Shown here: in pieces, positions 1 to 9,355 of the stretch
Numbering within the stretch: position 1 is the first letter of the stretch
Layout: each line of letters opens with the position of its first letter
Assembly: GCA_026707945.1 (NCBI GenBank)
Contig: JAPOVV010000110.1
Location: forward strand, 310,001 to 374,000
Origin: Gammaproteobacteria bacterium
GTDB taxonomy: Bacteria > Pseudomonadota > Gammaproteobacteria > Pseudomonadales > Azotimanducaceae
DNA: 64,000 nucleotides
Direction: 5' to 3'
Made by a program: the position numbers and the translations under genes
Notes under the pieces: generated by a model
What the model saw: the letters and a program-made list of their open reading frames with translations, nothing else
The model's database searches: none
What the model was told of the DNA's origin: nothing

Positions 1-192
1 ATCACTCGAGTCGATACTATCCTTTGCCGACGTAGGGAATGGGCTTCCCGAGCTATCAATCGCTGGCTGACCAACGACCGGGTACACCATTGAAATTGGT
101 AGGTTCTGGTCTTGAAGTAGCTCAATAACGGGACGCATAGCTTCCGGCGCAGCATCGTCGCCCTCAATCACCGCAACCTGTTTCAACGACAT
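1..192 (-). CDS. isocitrate/isopropylmalate dehydrogenase-family protein, N-terminal part
   Basis: Only the first 64 codons are inside the window; the gene runs off the left edge. Translation begins MSLKQVAVIEGDDAAPE and continues with a helix and the stretch VVGQPAIDSSGSPFP. This matches the N-terminal layout of the NAD(P)-dependent isocitrate/isopropylmalate/tartrate dehydrogenase family, whose usual opening is a short strand followed by GDGIGPE and later an A-x-G-x-P-L-P segment. The canonical GDGIGPE is here GDDAAPE, so nucleotide or substrate preference may differ. The gene is divergent from the secreted protein that follows. Family assignment rests on a short segment and is moderately secure; the exact substrate cannot be told. 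Confidence 0.55.
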   Translation of the reverse strand, partial: MSLKQVAVIEGDDAAPEAMRPVIELLQDQNLPISMVYPVVGQPAIDSSGSPFPTSAKDSIDSSD

Positions 193-365
193 CGTCCTCC
201 AATCGAATCATGCTTTGAAGCATCTCGCAGCGATCCTTGCCGCCGCAACGAAGCAAGTTTATCGGAAGGCTTTTGCGGCGTCCGGCAATAAAATCCGAAC
301 CAGCCGTCCAGTTGGCACGAACACAATTAGCTCAGCGATGTCGAACAGAAGTACTGTCACTCGGC

Positions 366-1241
366 ATGAACATCACAATCGTGATACGTAAGTTCCTTCT
401 TACAACACTCCCCCTCGCCGCAGTTTCGCTTGCTGTCTCTGCGCAGATACCGGATGGGGAAACAGATCACGCATTCGATGCGAACAACGACCCGAATCGG
501 GGATGTCCTATGTCGTCGCATATTGACGTCTCAATGCCACTTCTCGATGAGATCGATCAAGCGCTAGTCCGTGATGCCCTGAACTTAGACGGCACCCAAC
601 GCTTTCCCGTGTGCGCGTTTCGGGCGATCAACAATTCAAATGATCGCGATGACTGGTTGGAACAGTACACCCCATCAGATGAAGTGGCGGAGGATCCAAA
701 AGACCAAGACCAAGTGGGGTGGCATCTTGTGAGCGTCGAGGGGCGCGAGCCGACTGAAAAAGATTTGGATGAATATGAACATAAAGGCGGACGACTTTAT
801 CCGTATTTGGAGTTGTATGAGCTAGTCGACTTTGAGCATCTTCAGGTCGCGGAACGCGGTGCCAATCGTGTCGTTTTCGAAACGAAACCAACCTTAGCGT
901 TCCTAGAAAAGAATGATGCGGGGATGCTGAATAACCACGTGACGACGACGCTAGTAATCGATCCTGATTCTCGTCGTCTAGATTTTGTGACGACAAAGCT
1001 CAATGAGGGATTCAAACCGAACCCATTTATGCGCGTCTACGAATTCGATCAATCTCTGGACTATGAATTCATACCGGAAGTCGGGGAAGTGGTACTTACT
1101 GAACTAAAGATGCAAGCGGACGTGAAATTTGTCGTTATTCGTCGACGTTTTCACCTAAACGCGGAACTGTCGGACTTTAGTTGCCCATTGGCACTGCAAC
1201 CCGCCACTTGCGAAGGACCACCATCACTAGTCATCGACTAG
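366..1241 (+). CDS. secreted protein of unknown function
   Basis: A 291-residue protein that I do not recognise. The start at 366 is preferred over an upstream in-frame codon at 237 because it places a typical signal peptide at the N-terminus: a basic residue after MNITIVI, a hydrophobic core LLTTLPLAAVSLAV, and a likely cleavage after the SAQ region. The mature part is acidic and rich in beta-strand-like segments, with Cys residues near the N-terminus (GCP), in the PVCAF segment and twice near the C-terminus (SCP and TCEG), so disulfides are plausible. This suggests a periplasmic or surface protein. It sits alone between a divergent dehydrogenase gene and prmA, 25 bases downstream, and may be co-transcribed with prmA. 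No function is proposed. Confidence 0.7.
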   Translation: MNITIVIRKFLLTTLPLAAVSLAVSAQIPDGETDHAFDANNDPNRGCPMSSHIDVSMPLLDEIDQALVRDALNLDGTQRFPVCAFRAINNSNDRDDWLEQYTPSDEVAEDPKDQDQVGWHLVSVEGREPTEKDLDEYEHKGGRLYPYLELYELVDFEHLQVAERGANRVVFETKPTLAFLEKNDAGMLNNHVTTTLVIDPDSRRLDFVTTKLNEGFKPNPFMRVYEFDQSLDYEFIPEVGEVVLTELKMQADVKFVVIRRRFHLNAELSDFSCPLALQPATCEGPPSLVID

Positions 1242-1242
1242 T
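1226..1242. repeat. short inverted repeat across a stop codon
   Basis: ACTAGTC at 1226-1232 and GACTAGT at 1236-1242 are perfect inverse copies separated by three bases and include the stop codon of the secreted protein gene. No U-rich tail follows, so this is not a standard intrinsic terminator. It may be a small 3-prime-end hairpin or chance. Confidence 0.3.
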
Positions 1243-1266
1243 CAAATATCTTCGCTTCGTTTTTAC

Positions 1267-2109
1267 GTGTTCGATTTCTATGAAATCTCGACTTGCTGCA
1301 CGACCGATCGTGTAGCTGAGGTCGAGGACGAATTAAATCGGGCAAGCGCATTCGCCCTTTCCTTCCGGGACGGTGCAGAGACTAAATCCGCGCCAACATT
1401 CAACACAGTGTGGGTATTGACCCAGATCACAGCACTCTTACCCAAGCAGACAAACTTGTATGAGATCGAGGCAGCGCTTTCTAATTTAGGTTGCCATAGT
1501 TTCTGTGCACGTACGCTCGAGGAATCAGAATGGTCGCAGCACCTTAATCAACCTGCATTCAAACTGATCGTAGGCCCGTTCGTCATCGGCGATCCTCAAC
1601 CAAGTACAGAATCGCGACAAATACCCCTTGAAATCTCAGCTGGATTAGCATTTGGAACGGGCGCGCATGAAACGACTGCCTTGTGCCTCGAATGGCTCGC
1701 TAGTCACGACCTGCGCGGGAAACATGTACTCGATCTCGGGTGCGGATCAGGGATTCTCGCAATTGCGGCAATGAAGCTAGGTGCGGCATCATCAATAGCA
1801 ATCGACAACGATCAAACGGCGTGCGACGTCGCTAAAGAAAATGCAGCCAAAAATAAAGTCGAAATATCTGTTTCAAACCGACTTGAGCTCGAAAGCAAAT
1901 TTGACGTCGTCGTCTGCAACATTTATGCCGACACGTTGATCCAGTATGCGGAGCAAATTGAGTACGTCCTCGATCCGAGCGCACGGCTCGCGTTGTCTGG
2001 GATTCTCGAGAGTCAGATCGAGCAAGTAAAACGATCCTATCTGAACGTCAAATTGGATTCAGTCCAAATACGAAACGATTGGGTATTGCTCGCCGGGATT
2101 AAGCACTAG
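1267..2109 (+). CDS. prmA: ribosomal protein L11 methyltransferase
   Basis: S-adenosylmethionine-dependent enzyme that trimethylates ribosomal protein L11. The 280-residue length is close to the family norm of about 290. The N-terminal substrate-recognition region (about 1-100) is followed by the family motif AFGTGAHETT near 128-137, the SAM-binding loop DLGCGSG at 156-162, an acidic strand end (AIDND) and the NIYADTL segment near 218, equivalent to the usual N-I-L-A-x-x-L catalytic-region motif. It starts with GTG; the following FDFYEIS strand matches where family members begin. It lies upstream of purH. In Pseudomonas the prmA-purH interval holds dusB and fis; here only 113 bases separate the two genes, so those two are absent at this locus. 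Confidence 0.93.
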   Translation: MFDFYEISTCCTTDRVAEVEDELNRASAFALSFRDGAETKSAPTFNTVWVLTQITALLPKQTNLYEIEAALSNLGCHSFCARTLEESEWSQHLNQPAFKLIVGPFVIGDPQPSTESRQIPLEISAGLAFGTGAHETTALCLEWLASHDLRGKHVLDLGCGSGILAIAAMKLGAASSIAIDNDQTACDVAKENAAKNKVEISVSNRLELESKFDVVVCNIYADTLIQYAEQIEYVLDPSARLALSGILESQIEQVKRSYLNVKLDSVQIRNDWVLLAGIKH

Positions 2110-2222
2110 ACGTAAAAAGATAATTCAGCAGGCGTTCATGTAGTCGTTTCACTGGATTTCAACTCTGTCGAAACACGTGCTGACGACACTCCCAATAGTT
2201 CACTAAGTTACGCAAATCATCC

Positions 2223-3740
2223 GTGCCTAAAGCGCTCATTAGTGTCACCGACAAGACCGGAGTGGTCGACCTCGCGCGAACGTTAACCATAAACGGATAT
2301 GAGGTTCTTAGCACTGGCGGCACTGGCCGTCTACTTCAAGAAAACGACATCCCGGCTGTAGAGATCGCTCAGTTCACTGGATCGCCAGAAATGCTATCGG
2401 GTCGCGTCAAGACGTTGCATCCTCGGGTCTTCGGCGGTATCTTGGGCCGGCCCGATCTTGACGAAGCGGAATTTCGAATCCATGCTTTAGAACCGATCTC
2501 TATTGTTGTGGTGAATCTTTACGAATTCGCTAAAAAAATCCGCGACGCCGATACGACACGCGCGCAAGCAATCGAAGACATCGACATCGGCGGCGTTACA
2601 TTAATTCGTGCCGCGGCAAAAAACCACGAACACGTGCTCGTCGTAGTCGACCCCAGCGATTACGCCGATGTTAAAAAACGGATCGCTGAGACTCAAATTG
2701 ACGCTTCGTTTCGGGAATCCATGGCCGCTAAAGCGTTTCGTCATACGGCAGCATACGACGCAGAGATTGCACGTTATCTATCGACAGATGAGAAGTTTCC
2801 CGAACGACTAACGCTCACATATGAGCGCGATGCCGTCATGCGATACGGTGAAAACCCGCATCAAGCCGCCGCATACTACCGAGACCCTGCCGGACTTGGT
2901 GCAATGAACCAGTTACAGGGCAAAGCGATGTCCTACAACAATATCGCAGATACAGACGCAGCTCTACAGTGTGTGTACGGCCTAACGGAACCCGCATGCG
3001 CCATCGTCAAACACGCGAATCCTTGCGGGCTGGCAATCGGAAGTTCACTTCACGACGCCTATGCGAAAGCGTTTCGTACGGATCCGACTTCTGCGTTTGG
3101 TGGCGTCATCGCGTTCAATCGGGAACTGGATGGTCCTACACTTGAGCGTGTATTGGACAATCAATTCGCCGAAGTAATCGTCGCTCCTAGCGTGGATTCT
3201 GAAGTTTCGGCGGTCGCCGAACGCAAAAAGACCTTGCGCCTCCTGACCGTTTCGAACAATCAGGTGCAAGGCGCTGGACTGACCGTGCACTCCGTCGGTA
3301 ATGGCGCGTTAATTCAGGACATCGACGTAGCTGATCTAAGCGATGGAGAATGGTCAGTTTTGACCGAACGTGTCCCATCTTCGGAAGAAGAGCGTGATTT
3401 GCGCTTTGCATGGCACGTCGTAAAACACGTGAAGTCAAATGCGATCGTATTCGTACGTGATCGTACAACGGTAGGTATTGGGGCGGGTCAACCGAACCGA
3501 GTTGTCAGCGTTCGAATCGCTGCAATGCGTATGCAGGAAGAAGGACTAGGCCAATCCGGATGCGTGATGGCATCAGACGCTTTCTTTCCCTTCCGAGATG
3601 GAGTGGATCGGGCAGCCGAAGCTGGTGTAACAGCAATCATTCAACCCGCCGGTTCAATTCGCGATGATGAAGTAGTCGCCGCATGTAACGAGCATGGAAT
3701 GGCCATGGTTGCTACCGGTATCCGACACTTCAGACACTAA
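2223..3740 (+). CDS. purH: bifunctional AICAR formyltransferase / IMP cyclohydrolase
   Basis: Catalyses the last two steps of de novo IMP synthesis in the cytoplasm. The N-terminal MGS-like cyclohydrolase domain (about 1-145) opens with [11 protein letters not shown] and contains the [12 protein letters not shown] motif. The larger AICAR transformylase domain follows, with MRYGENPHQ, the KHANPCG catalytic segment near 262-268 and a C-terminal TGIRHFRH. At 505 residues it is slightly shorter than the roughly 530 of E. coli. The start is GTG. The usual GVGAGQMSR motif reads GIGAGQPNR here, a small deviation in an otherwise intact enzyme. It is followed 7 bases later by purD, a classic purHD operon. 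Confidence 0.96.
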   Translation: MPKALISVTDKTGVVDLARTLTINGYEVLSTGGTGRLLQENDIPAVEIAQFTGSPEMLSGRVKTLHPRVFGGILGRPDLDEAEFRIHALEPISIVVVNLYEFAKKIRDADTTRAQAIEDIDIGGVTLIRAAAKNHEHVLVVVDPSDYADVKKRIAETQIDASFRESMAAKAFRHTAAYDAEIARYLSTDEKFPERLTLTYERDAVMRYGENPHQAAAYYRDPAGLGAMNQLQGKAMSYNNIADTDAALQCVYGLTEPACAIVKHANPCGLAIGSSLHDAYAKAFRTDPTSAFGGVIAFNRELDGPTLERVLDNQFAEVIVAPSVDSEVSAVAERKKTLRLLTVSNNQVQGAGLTVHSVGNGALIQDIDVADLSDGEWSVLTERVPSSEEERDLRFAWHVVKHVKSNAIVFVRDRTTVGIGAGQPNRVVSVRIAAMRMQEEGLGQSGCVMASDAFFPFRDGVDRAAEAGVTAIIQPAGSIRDDEVVAACNEHGMAMVATGIRHFRH

Positions 3741-3747
3741 TTCTCCG

Positions 3748-5031
3748 ATGAAGGTTTTAATCATTGGATCAGGCGGACGTGAACACGCCCTTGCATGGGC
3801 GATCGCACGAGATGACATGGTCGAGCATGTCTTCATTGCCCCTGGCAACGCGGGAACAGCGCTTGAACCCAAATGTAGCAACATCGCAATTCCAGTCAAT
3901 GATTTTGACGCGCACATCGAGTTTTGTCATCGAGAGAGAATCGATCTGACCATCGTCGGTCCCGAGGACCCGTTGGTGAACGGTATTCGAGAACACTTCG
4001 ACGCAGCCGGTCTGAAGTGCTTTGCACCAAGTCGCGAAGCCGCCCAACTCGAAGGGTCGAAGGGATTTGCGAAAGCATTCATGCAGCGCCACGATATCCC
4101 CACTGCCGCGTACTTGACAACCGGTCGTCTCGATGAAGCGATCGCATACATTGAAGCGCACGGAAGCCCGATCGTCGTCAAAGCCAACGGTCTTGCGGCA
4201 GGTAAAGGTGTTGTCGTCGCGCAATCCATTTCCGAAGCCGTCGAAGCAGCGACGGAGATGTTGTCGGGCGATCGATTCGGCGATGCTGGTCGCGAAATCG
4301 TGATTGAGGAGTTTCTCGAAGGTGAGGAAGCAAGCTACATCGTGATGTCCGACGGCACGTCAGTCTTGCCTTTTGCCAGCTCGCAAGATCACAAGCCCGT
4401 CTTCGACGGCGGTCTCGGACCCAACACGGGCGGCATGGGTGCTTACTCACCCGCACCCGTCGTCGACGACTTGGTAGAAGCCAAGATACTAGATCGGGTC
4501 ATCCGGCCTCTTATCGCAGGCATGGCGGCAGAGGGCACACCATTTCAAGGGTTTCTATATGCCGGATTAATGATCTCCAAGAACCAAGACGTACATGTCG
4601 TGGAATTCAATTGTCGGTTTGGCGATCCTGAAGCACAACCGGTGTTGTATCGCTTGCAATCCAGTCTGCCAAGTTTGTGCCTCGCCGCCGTAGATAGTCA
4701 ACTAAGCACAAAGACGATCGAGTTCGATGACCGCGCCGCAGTTGGCGTCGTCGTTGCTTCCGGCGGTTATCCCGAAAGTTATGAAACCGGTTACACCATC
4801 TCAGGGCTCGATCAAATCCCTGCTGGCGCGAAGGCGTTCCATGCAGGAACCCGCGTCCAGAACGATGAGATTGAAACATCCGGTGGACGCGTCCTATGTG
4901 TCGTCGGTGCCGATGCAGATTTCATGGAAGCACGGCAACTCGCCTATAGCGGCATAGACGCTATCCATTTCAAGGACCAGCACTATCGAACAGATATCGG
5001 GTATCGAGTCATTGAGAGGCTTCAGCATTAA
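3748..5031 (+). CDS. purD: phosphoribosylamine--glycine ligase
   Basis: ATP-grasp ligase that joins glycine to phosphoribosylamine, forming GAR in purine synthesis. The start at 3748 gives the canonical opening MKVLIIGSGGREHALAW; an upstream in-frame codon at 3694 would overlap purH and is rejected. The protein has 427 residues, the normal length. Visible landmarks are the GSGGREHA loop at the N-terminus, GPEDPL, the KANGLAAGKGV ATP-grasp segment, the FDGGLGPNTGGMGAYSP motif, and EFNCRFGDPEAQP near the metal site. It follows purH by 7 bases and is followed 15 bases later by an LLM oxidoreductase, so all may share a transcript. Confidence 0.97.
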   Translation: MKVLIIGSGGREHALAWAIARDDMVEHVFIAPGNAGTALEPKCSNIAIPVNDFDAHIEFCHRERIDLTIVGPEDPLVNGIREHFDAAGLKCFAPSREAAQLEGSKGFAKAFMQRHDIPTAAYLTTGRLDEAIAYIEAHGSPIVVKANGLAAGKGVVVAQSISEAVEAATEMLSGDRFGDAGREIVIEEFLEGEEASYIVMSDGTSVLPFASSQDHKPVFDGGLGPNTGGMGAYSPAPVVDDLVEAKILDRVIRPLIAGMAAEGTPFQGFLYAGLMISKNQDVHVVEFNCRFGDPEAQPVLYRLQSSLPSLCLAAVDSQLSTKTIEFDDRAAVGVVVASGGYPESYETGYTISGLDQIPAGAKAFHAGTRVQNDEIETSGGRVLCVVGADADFMEARQLAYSGIDAIHFKDQHYRTDIGYRVIERLQH

Positions 5032-5046
5032 CCGTCGAATGAACCG

Positions 5047-6054
5047 ATGAAAGTCGATGTTGGCGTCAACAGTGACCCGTTGACTATCGGCGAGTCTGCG
5101 CGAGCAATGGAACGGACCGGCTACGATGGTATTCGAGTATCGGAAACGAATCGAGATCCTTTTGTACCGTTAGCTGTCGCGGCTGCCCAGACTATGTCGA
5201 TTCAGCTTGTGACCTCGGTCGTCGTCGCGTTCGCGCGGAACCCCATGTCACTTGCACTTCAGGCTCACGAGTTGAATCGCCTAGCTCGCGGACGCCTGAT
5301 ATTGGGTATCGGCTCGCAAGTAAAACCTCACATCGAACGTCGCTTTAGCATGCCCTGGCACAAACCCGCACGCCAGATGCGCGAGTTCATCGACGCGATG
5401 AACGCGATTTTCGCATGTTGGTATGACGGGACGCGATTGGATTTTCGCGGAGAGTACTACCAACATACATTGATGCCTTCAACTTTTACTCCGCCCGATA
5501 GAGAACCGGCATACAAACCCGAAATACTGCTGTCCGCAACTGGACCACTGATGACTAAGGTGGCTGGCGAGGTCGCGGACGGCCTCGTCACGCACCCGTT
5601 TTCTACCGAACGCTATTTAAAGGAAGTCACGCTACCTGCCGTCAAAGAGGGTTTACTGAAACGTAACCGAACTCTCGATTCTTTTCAGATCGACTATGCG
5701 CCGATGCTGGCAATCGGGAACACCGACGAGGAACTAGCACATGCCATGTCGGTCATCAAAGACCGAATTGCGTTCTACGGTTGTACGGTAGCGTATCGAC
5801 CTGTACTCGAGCTGCACGGTTGGGGAGCTCTACAGGATGAGCTAATACCATTGAATCGTTCGCGCCGCCGCAAAGACATGATTGAGTTAATCGACGATGA
5901 AATCCTTCACACGATCGCGATTGTCGGGTCTCCACGGGAGGTCGTAGGAGAAATGAAGCAACGTTTCCGAGGTGTTGTCAGCCGTACCGGTTTTGGCGGG
6001 TCAGCGATCGACCGCGAAGAATTGCCAGAATTACTGTCAACTCTCAAAGGGTAG
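5047..6054 (+). CDS. LLM-class (luciferase-like) oxidoreductase
   Basis: A 335-residue TIM-barrel protein of the bacterial luciferase-like superfamily, which use FMN or F420. It opens with MKVDVGVNSDPLTIGESARAMERTGYDG in strand-helix arrangement, then shows ALAVAAAQT-like and TSVVVAFARNPMSLA segments, the ARGRLILGIGSQ motif typical of the family, and a C-terminal AIVGSPREVVGEM helix that closes the barrel. It resembles the actinobacterial F420-dependent subfamily, but cofactor cannot be read from sequence and no F420 biosynthesis gene is visible. It sits between purD and coq7 with gaps of 15 and 5 bases, so it is probably in the purHD transcript. Substrate unknown. Confidence 0.8.
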   Translation: MKVDVGVNSDPLTIGESARAMERTGYDGIRVSETNRDPFVPLAVAAAQTMSIQLVTSVVVAFARNPMSLALQAHELNRLARGRLILGIGSQVKPHIERRFSMPWHKPARQMREFIDAMNAIFACWYDGTRLDFRGEYYQHTLMPSTFTPPDREPAYKPEILLSATGPLMTKVAGEVADGLVTHPFSTERYLKEVTLPAVKEGLLKRNRTLDSFQIDYAPMLAIGNTDEELAHAMSVIKDRIAFYGCTVAYRPVLELHGWGALQDELIPLNRSRRRKDMIELIDDEILHTIAIVGSPREVVGEMKQRFRGVVSRTGFGGSAIDREELPELLSTLKG

Positions 6055-6059
6055 TCGTT

Positions 6060-6689
6060 GTGTTTCGAGAGCTACTCGACGGGATCATTCCCGTCATTGA
6101 CAGTGGTCTGCGAACCTTGACTGGAATTCACCAAAAATCGTTCGAAGATTCGATATTCCCTCCAACAAGAGAACTATCCCCGGGCAACCGCCGTGCCGCC
6201 GCTTCAATCATGAGGATTAACCACTGTGGCGAAGTCTGTGCACAAGCCTTGTATCAAGGACAAGCGTTAACGGCGCGCACACCAAGCGTTCAACTGCAAC
6301 TAAAACAAGCCGCATCGGAAGAGCGAGAGCATCTTGCCTTATGTCGTACGCGCTTAAACGAACTCGACGCCAAACCAAGCGTCCTTGAACCATTTTTCTT
6401 CGTTGCGTCGCTCGGAATTGGCGCGCTCGCAGGTCAATTAGGCGACGAAGTTAGTCTCGGATTTGTTGAGGCGACAGAAGACGAAGTCTGCAAGCATCTT
6501 GATCGCCATATCGCTGACTTAGATGAAGAAGATGCGCGTACGAAGGCGATGCTGGAGTCAATTCGGGCAGACGAAGCGCAACATCGATTGACGGCGCGTG
6601 AGCACGGAGGTATGGTCTTCGCGACGCCTATTAAATCGGCTATGGCGCTCGCAGCGAAGGTCATGACTCGCACGACCGCCATCCTCTAA
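6060..6689 (+). CDS. coq7: ubiquinone biosynthesis di-iron hydroxylase Coq7
   Basis: 2-polyprenyl-3-methyl-6-methoxy-1,4-benzoquinol hydroxylase, a membrane-associated di-iron enzyme of ubiquinone synthesis. It has 209 residues and a GTG start. Two ferritin-like helical repeats carry the iron ligands: NHCGEVCAQALYQGQA with Glu58, EEREHLALC near 87-95, then EATEDEVCKHL and the terminal ADEAQHRLTA. A hydrophobic segment, FFFVASLGIGALAGQLGD, is the membrane-contact helix of the family. Coq7 rather than UbiF is typical of many non-enteric gammaproteobacteria such as Pseudomonas. It overlaps the convergent VOC gene by a few bases at its stop. Confidence 0.95.
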   Translation: MFRELLDGIIPVIDSGLRTLTGIHQKSFEDSIFPPTRELSPGNRRAAASIMRINHCGEVCAQALYQGQALTARTPSVQLQLKQAASEEREHLALCRTRLNELDAKPSVLEPFFFVASLGIGALAGQLGDEVSLGFVEATEDEVCKHLDRHIADLDEEDARTKAMLESIRADEAQHRLTAREHGGMVFATPIKSAMALAAKVMTRTTAIL

Positions 6690-7096
6690 TTCACGCGCTT
6701 ACCGCTTAAAGGCGGGTGGTGGATCACTTGCACCTGAACTCCCGCTGGGTCCACGCAATAGAAACTTCGAGCCCCGTCACGGTGGGTACGTGGTGAGCTG
6801 ACGATTTCCACGTCGTGCTCAACTAGATATTCATGCCAGGCGTCGACATCTACGGCTTCTGGGACGATAAAGCCGATATGATCGAGGAGTTGGGGGAAAT
6901 CCGCACGTTCCGCGACACGGTGAATCGCTAGGTTATCAGACCCAGTCGTTAGATAAACATTGTCGGCATCCGGCTCCCACTCAACGTTCATGCCAAATAT
7001 GTCCACGTAAAACGCACGTGTCGCGTCGTAGTTGCTAGTTTGTAGAGCTACATGATGCAAGCCCAATAGATCTGGACGCACTCGGTGATTTTTCAT
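6686..7096 (-). CDS. VOC-family (glyoxalase/dioxygenase fold) protein
   Basis: A 136-residue single-domain VOC protein. It has the beta-alpha-beta-beta-beta repeats of the fold: GLHHVALQTSNYDATRAFYVDIFGM at the N-terminus, and LDHIGFIVPEAVDVDAWHEYL starting the second module. Histidines in HHVAL and DHIGF and the late FYCVDPAGVQVQVIH strand are at positions where metal ligands occur in glyoxalase I and extradiol dioxygenases. Substrate cannot be predicted. Its ATG overlaps the stop of the upstream OsmC-like gene, so the two are translationally coupled, and it is likely the last gene of the trpGDC transcript. Confidence 0.8.
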   Translation of the reverse strand: MKNHRVRPDLLGLHHVALQTSNYDATRAFYVDIFGMNVEWEPDADNVYLTTGSDNLAIHRVAERADFPQLLDHIGFIVPEAVDVDAWHEYLVEHDVEIVSSPRTHRDGARSFYCVDPAGVQVQVIHHPPLSGKRVN

Positions 7097-7518
7097 GGGG
7101 CAATCAATTCATACTCGTGCGTGACATTCACGCCAGCACGCTGCATCAGAATCGAAGCCGAGCAGTATTTTTCTGCACTCAGCTCAACCGCACGGGCTAA
7201 CTTTCTCTCAGTCAATCGTTCTCCCGAAACCTTAAATGTCAAATGGACTGCGGTAAACACCTGTGGATCTTCATCAGCTCTTTGGGCATCGACCGTAACA
7301 CTGCAATGTCTTACATCGACGCGACCTTTCGTCAATATGTGAACAACATCAGTCGCGGCACAGCTACCAACACTCATCAACATCAGCTCCATCGGGCGCA
7401 CACCTGCGTTGACACCGCCTAGGTCAGGTGGTCCGTCGATCTCCACGCTATGACCACTATCTGCGGTTGCCGAGAAATGAACAGCTTCTAACCAGTCGAC
7501 ATCCACATGCATGTCCAT
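7093..7518 (-). CDS. OsmC/Ohr-family protein
   Basis: A 141-residue OsmC-like protein of the thiol peroxidase fold. The two redox cysteines of the family are both present: Cys53 in VGSCAATDVV and Cys119 in AEKYCSAS. It also has the central helix with PMELMLMSVG and a C-terminal strand. In Pseudomonas an OsmC-family gene occurs close to trpC beside crp; here it lies 8 bases downstream of trpC with no crp, consistent with the same ancestral neighbourhood. Likely role is reduction of hydroperoxides, inferred from family only. Confidence 0.85.
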   Translation of the reverse strand: MDMHVDVDWLEAVHFSATADSGHSVEIDGPPDLGGVNAGVRPMELMLMSVGSCAATDVVHILTKGRVDVRHCSVTVDAQRADEDPQVFTAVHLTFKVSGERLTERKLARAVELSAEKYCSASILMQRAGVNVTHEYELIAP

Positions 7519-7526
7519 AAGCCACT

Positions 7527-8330
7527 CTACCCCGCAGTCGTTGCTAAATGAGAACCAAATATCTCACTCATTGCGAGACCCGGGTCACTCGCGCGCATGA
7601 ACGCTTCGCCTACCAGAAACGCATTCACCCCACACGCAATTAGTCGATCCACATCTTTTTGACTGTGAATGCCGCTTTCGGATACGACCTGTACCGAGGA
7701 GGGGATTTGCGTCATCAACCTTTCTGTGACCAAAAGATCGGTATGAAAGGTCTTTAAGTCTCGGTTATTAATACCAATAAGGTGAGCATCAACCGCCAGA
7801 GCCCTGTCAAGCTCCGATTCGTCGTGGACTTCCACCAATACGTCCAGACCAAGATCCAAGCCGATTTCGTGAAAGGATTCAAGCTGCGATTGGTCAAGGG
7901 CAGCTACTATCAGGAGAAGACAATCCGCCGGTAAGGTCCTGGTCTCAAAGATCTGATACTCGTCAATAATGAACTCTTTACGCAGTACAGGAATCCTAGT
8001 TTTACTTCGAGCGGATAAAAGCGCATCATCGCTACCCTGAAAGAAGCGTTCATCCGTAAGTACCGACAAGCACGTGGCACCGTAGTGTTCATAGCTGCTT
8101 GCGATAGAAGAAGGATCAAAATCCTCTCGAATCAGCCCTTTGCTAGGCGATGCCTTTTTTATTTCCGCGATGACCGCCGCTTTTCGTGCCTCGAGAGAAG
8201 TACGGAACCTTCGGAGCGGTGGCGCATCCTGCATGGCGACTTGAAGCGAGTTGAACGGCGTTTTTCGTTTACGTGAATCTATCTCAGATCGCTTCTGAGT
8301 AACGATCTTGTCAAGGATGGTGTCGCTCAC
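7527..8330 (-). CDS. trpC: indole-3-glycerol phosphate synthase
   Basis: Converts CdRP to indole-3-glycerol phosphate in tryptophan synthesis. It has 267 residues, the monofunctional length (no fused TrpF). The (beta/alpha)8 barrel shows the substrate-binding IAEIKKASPSKG motif near 54-65, the LTDERFFQGS segment, PVLRKEFIIDEYQI, the LVEVHDESEL strand with its catalytic Glu, IGINNRDLKTF and VVSESGI. The start codon overlaps the trpD stop by 4 bases, typical of the trpGDC unit. No trpF, trpB or trpA lies in the window. Confidence 0.97.
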   Translation of the reverse strand: MSDTILDKIVTQKRSEIDSRKRKTPFNSLQVAMQDAPPLRRFRTSLEARKAAVIAEIKKASPSKGLIREDFDPSSIASSYEHYGATCLSVLTDERFFQGSDDALLSARSKTRIPVLRKEFIIDEYQIFETRTLPADCLLLIVAALDQSQLESFHEIGLDLGLDVLVEVHDESELDRALAVDAHLIGINNRDLKTFHTDLLVTERLMTQIPSSVQVVSESGIHSQKDVDRLIACGVNAFLVGEAFMRASDPGLAMSEIFGSHLATTAG

Positions 8331-9355
8331 GTAGCCGAAATTGCTTTCGTGAGCGCGACAAATTCCTTGAATTTCTCCGACGCTTGGCCAGTAATGATCA
8401 AGTCCTGCGCCATTGCCACGCCGTTTGCCAAACTCCCCGCCACGTCGGCGGCGTAAAGGGCTGCACCTGCGTTCATCGCGACCAAGTCTGAAGCCGCTTG
8501 GTTTTCATTGCCGGTCAGTGCAGACTGGATCATCGCCAAACTTTCCGTAGGTGAGTCGCAATGTAGAGCGCTGACATCATGCTCCTCTAGCCCAAAATCG
8601 GCAGGTTCAACCGTGTATTCCTCCAAATGACCGTCACGTAGTTCCACGATTGAGCTAGCACCCGAAACAGACAACTCATCCAAACCGTCAGCATGTACCA
8701 CTAACACGTGTTCTGCACCTAACTGCGCAAGAACCTTAGCTAATGGTCGCTGCAAATCGGCGGCAAATACTCCCAGTACCTGCCGCTTCGCTGAAGCAGG
8801 ATTTGTAAGTGGACCCAGCACATTGAATACGGTTCTTACACCGAGTTCTTTGCGCACCGGGCCAGCAAAGCGCATCGCGGGATGATGTGACATCGCGAAC
8901 AAAAAGCCCACACCAACTTCCTTAATACAGCGTGCAACTTGCTCGGGGTTTAAATCAAGATCGACGCCCGCAAGCTCAAGTACGTCCGCACTGCCACTCT
9001 TACTCGATGCCGCACGGTTGCCGTGCTTTGCGACATTCGCCCCACCGGCTGCTGCCACAAATGCAGCGGCGGTGGAAACATTGAAGAGTTTGTGAGTGCC
9101 CGACCCACCCGTGCCACAGGTATCGACAAGGTTTTCAACTTCTACGTCGACCTTCACGGACGCATCGCGCATCGCGCTAGCCGCCCCCGCGATTTCTTGT
9201 ACGGCAGCGCCTTTAGTCTGTAGTGCCATCAACACGCCACCGATTTGACCTGGCGTTGCATCGCCCGACATGATGACGTCAAATACGGCTTTTGTTTGAT
9301 GAAAAGATAGGTCTTCACCATCGGTGAGTGAGGCAAGCGCCTCCGCTATATTCAC
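8327..9355 (-). CDS. trpD: anthranilate phosphoribosyltransferase
   Basis: Transfers phosphoribose from PRPP to anthranilate. The 342-residue protein has an all-helical N-terminal domain and the PRPP-binding domain with the CGTGGSGTHKLFNVSTAAAF segment, the KHGNRAASSKSGSADVLE motif and a late GPLTNPA. The usual glycine-rich loop GTGGD is GTGGS here; the acidic residue is replaced by Ser, a small deviation worth noting although the remaining active-site motifs are intact. Start and stop overlap trpG and trpC by 4 bases each, so translation of the three is coupled. Confidence 0.96.
   Translation of the reverse strand: MNIAEALASLTDGEDLSFHQTKAVFDVIMSGDATPGQIGGVLMALQTKGAAVQEIAGAASAMRDASVKVDVEVENLVDTCGTGGSGTHKLFNVSTAAAFVAAAGGANVAKHGNRAASSKSGSADVLELAGVDLDLNPEQVARCIKEVGVGFLFAMSHHPAMRFAGPVRKELGVRTVFNVLGPLTNPASAKRQVLGVFAADLQRPLAKVLAQLGAEHVLVVHADGLDELSVSGASSIVELRDGHLEEYTVEPADFGLEEHDVSALHCDSPTESLAMIQSALTGNENQAASDLVAMNAGAALYAADVAGSLANGVAMAQDLIITGQASEKFKEFVALTKAISAT

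Noticed and set aside
628..996. Long reverse-strand frames inside real genes, for example opposite the secreted protein
   Set aside because: They overlap well-supported genes, have shadow-like composition and no family motifs.
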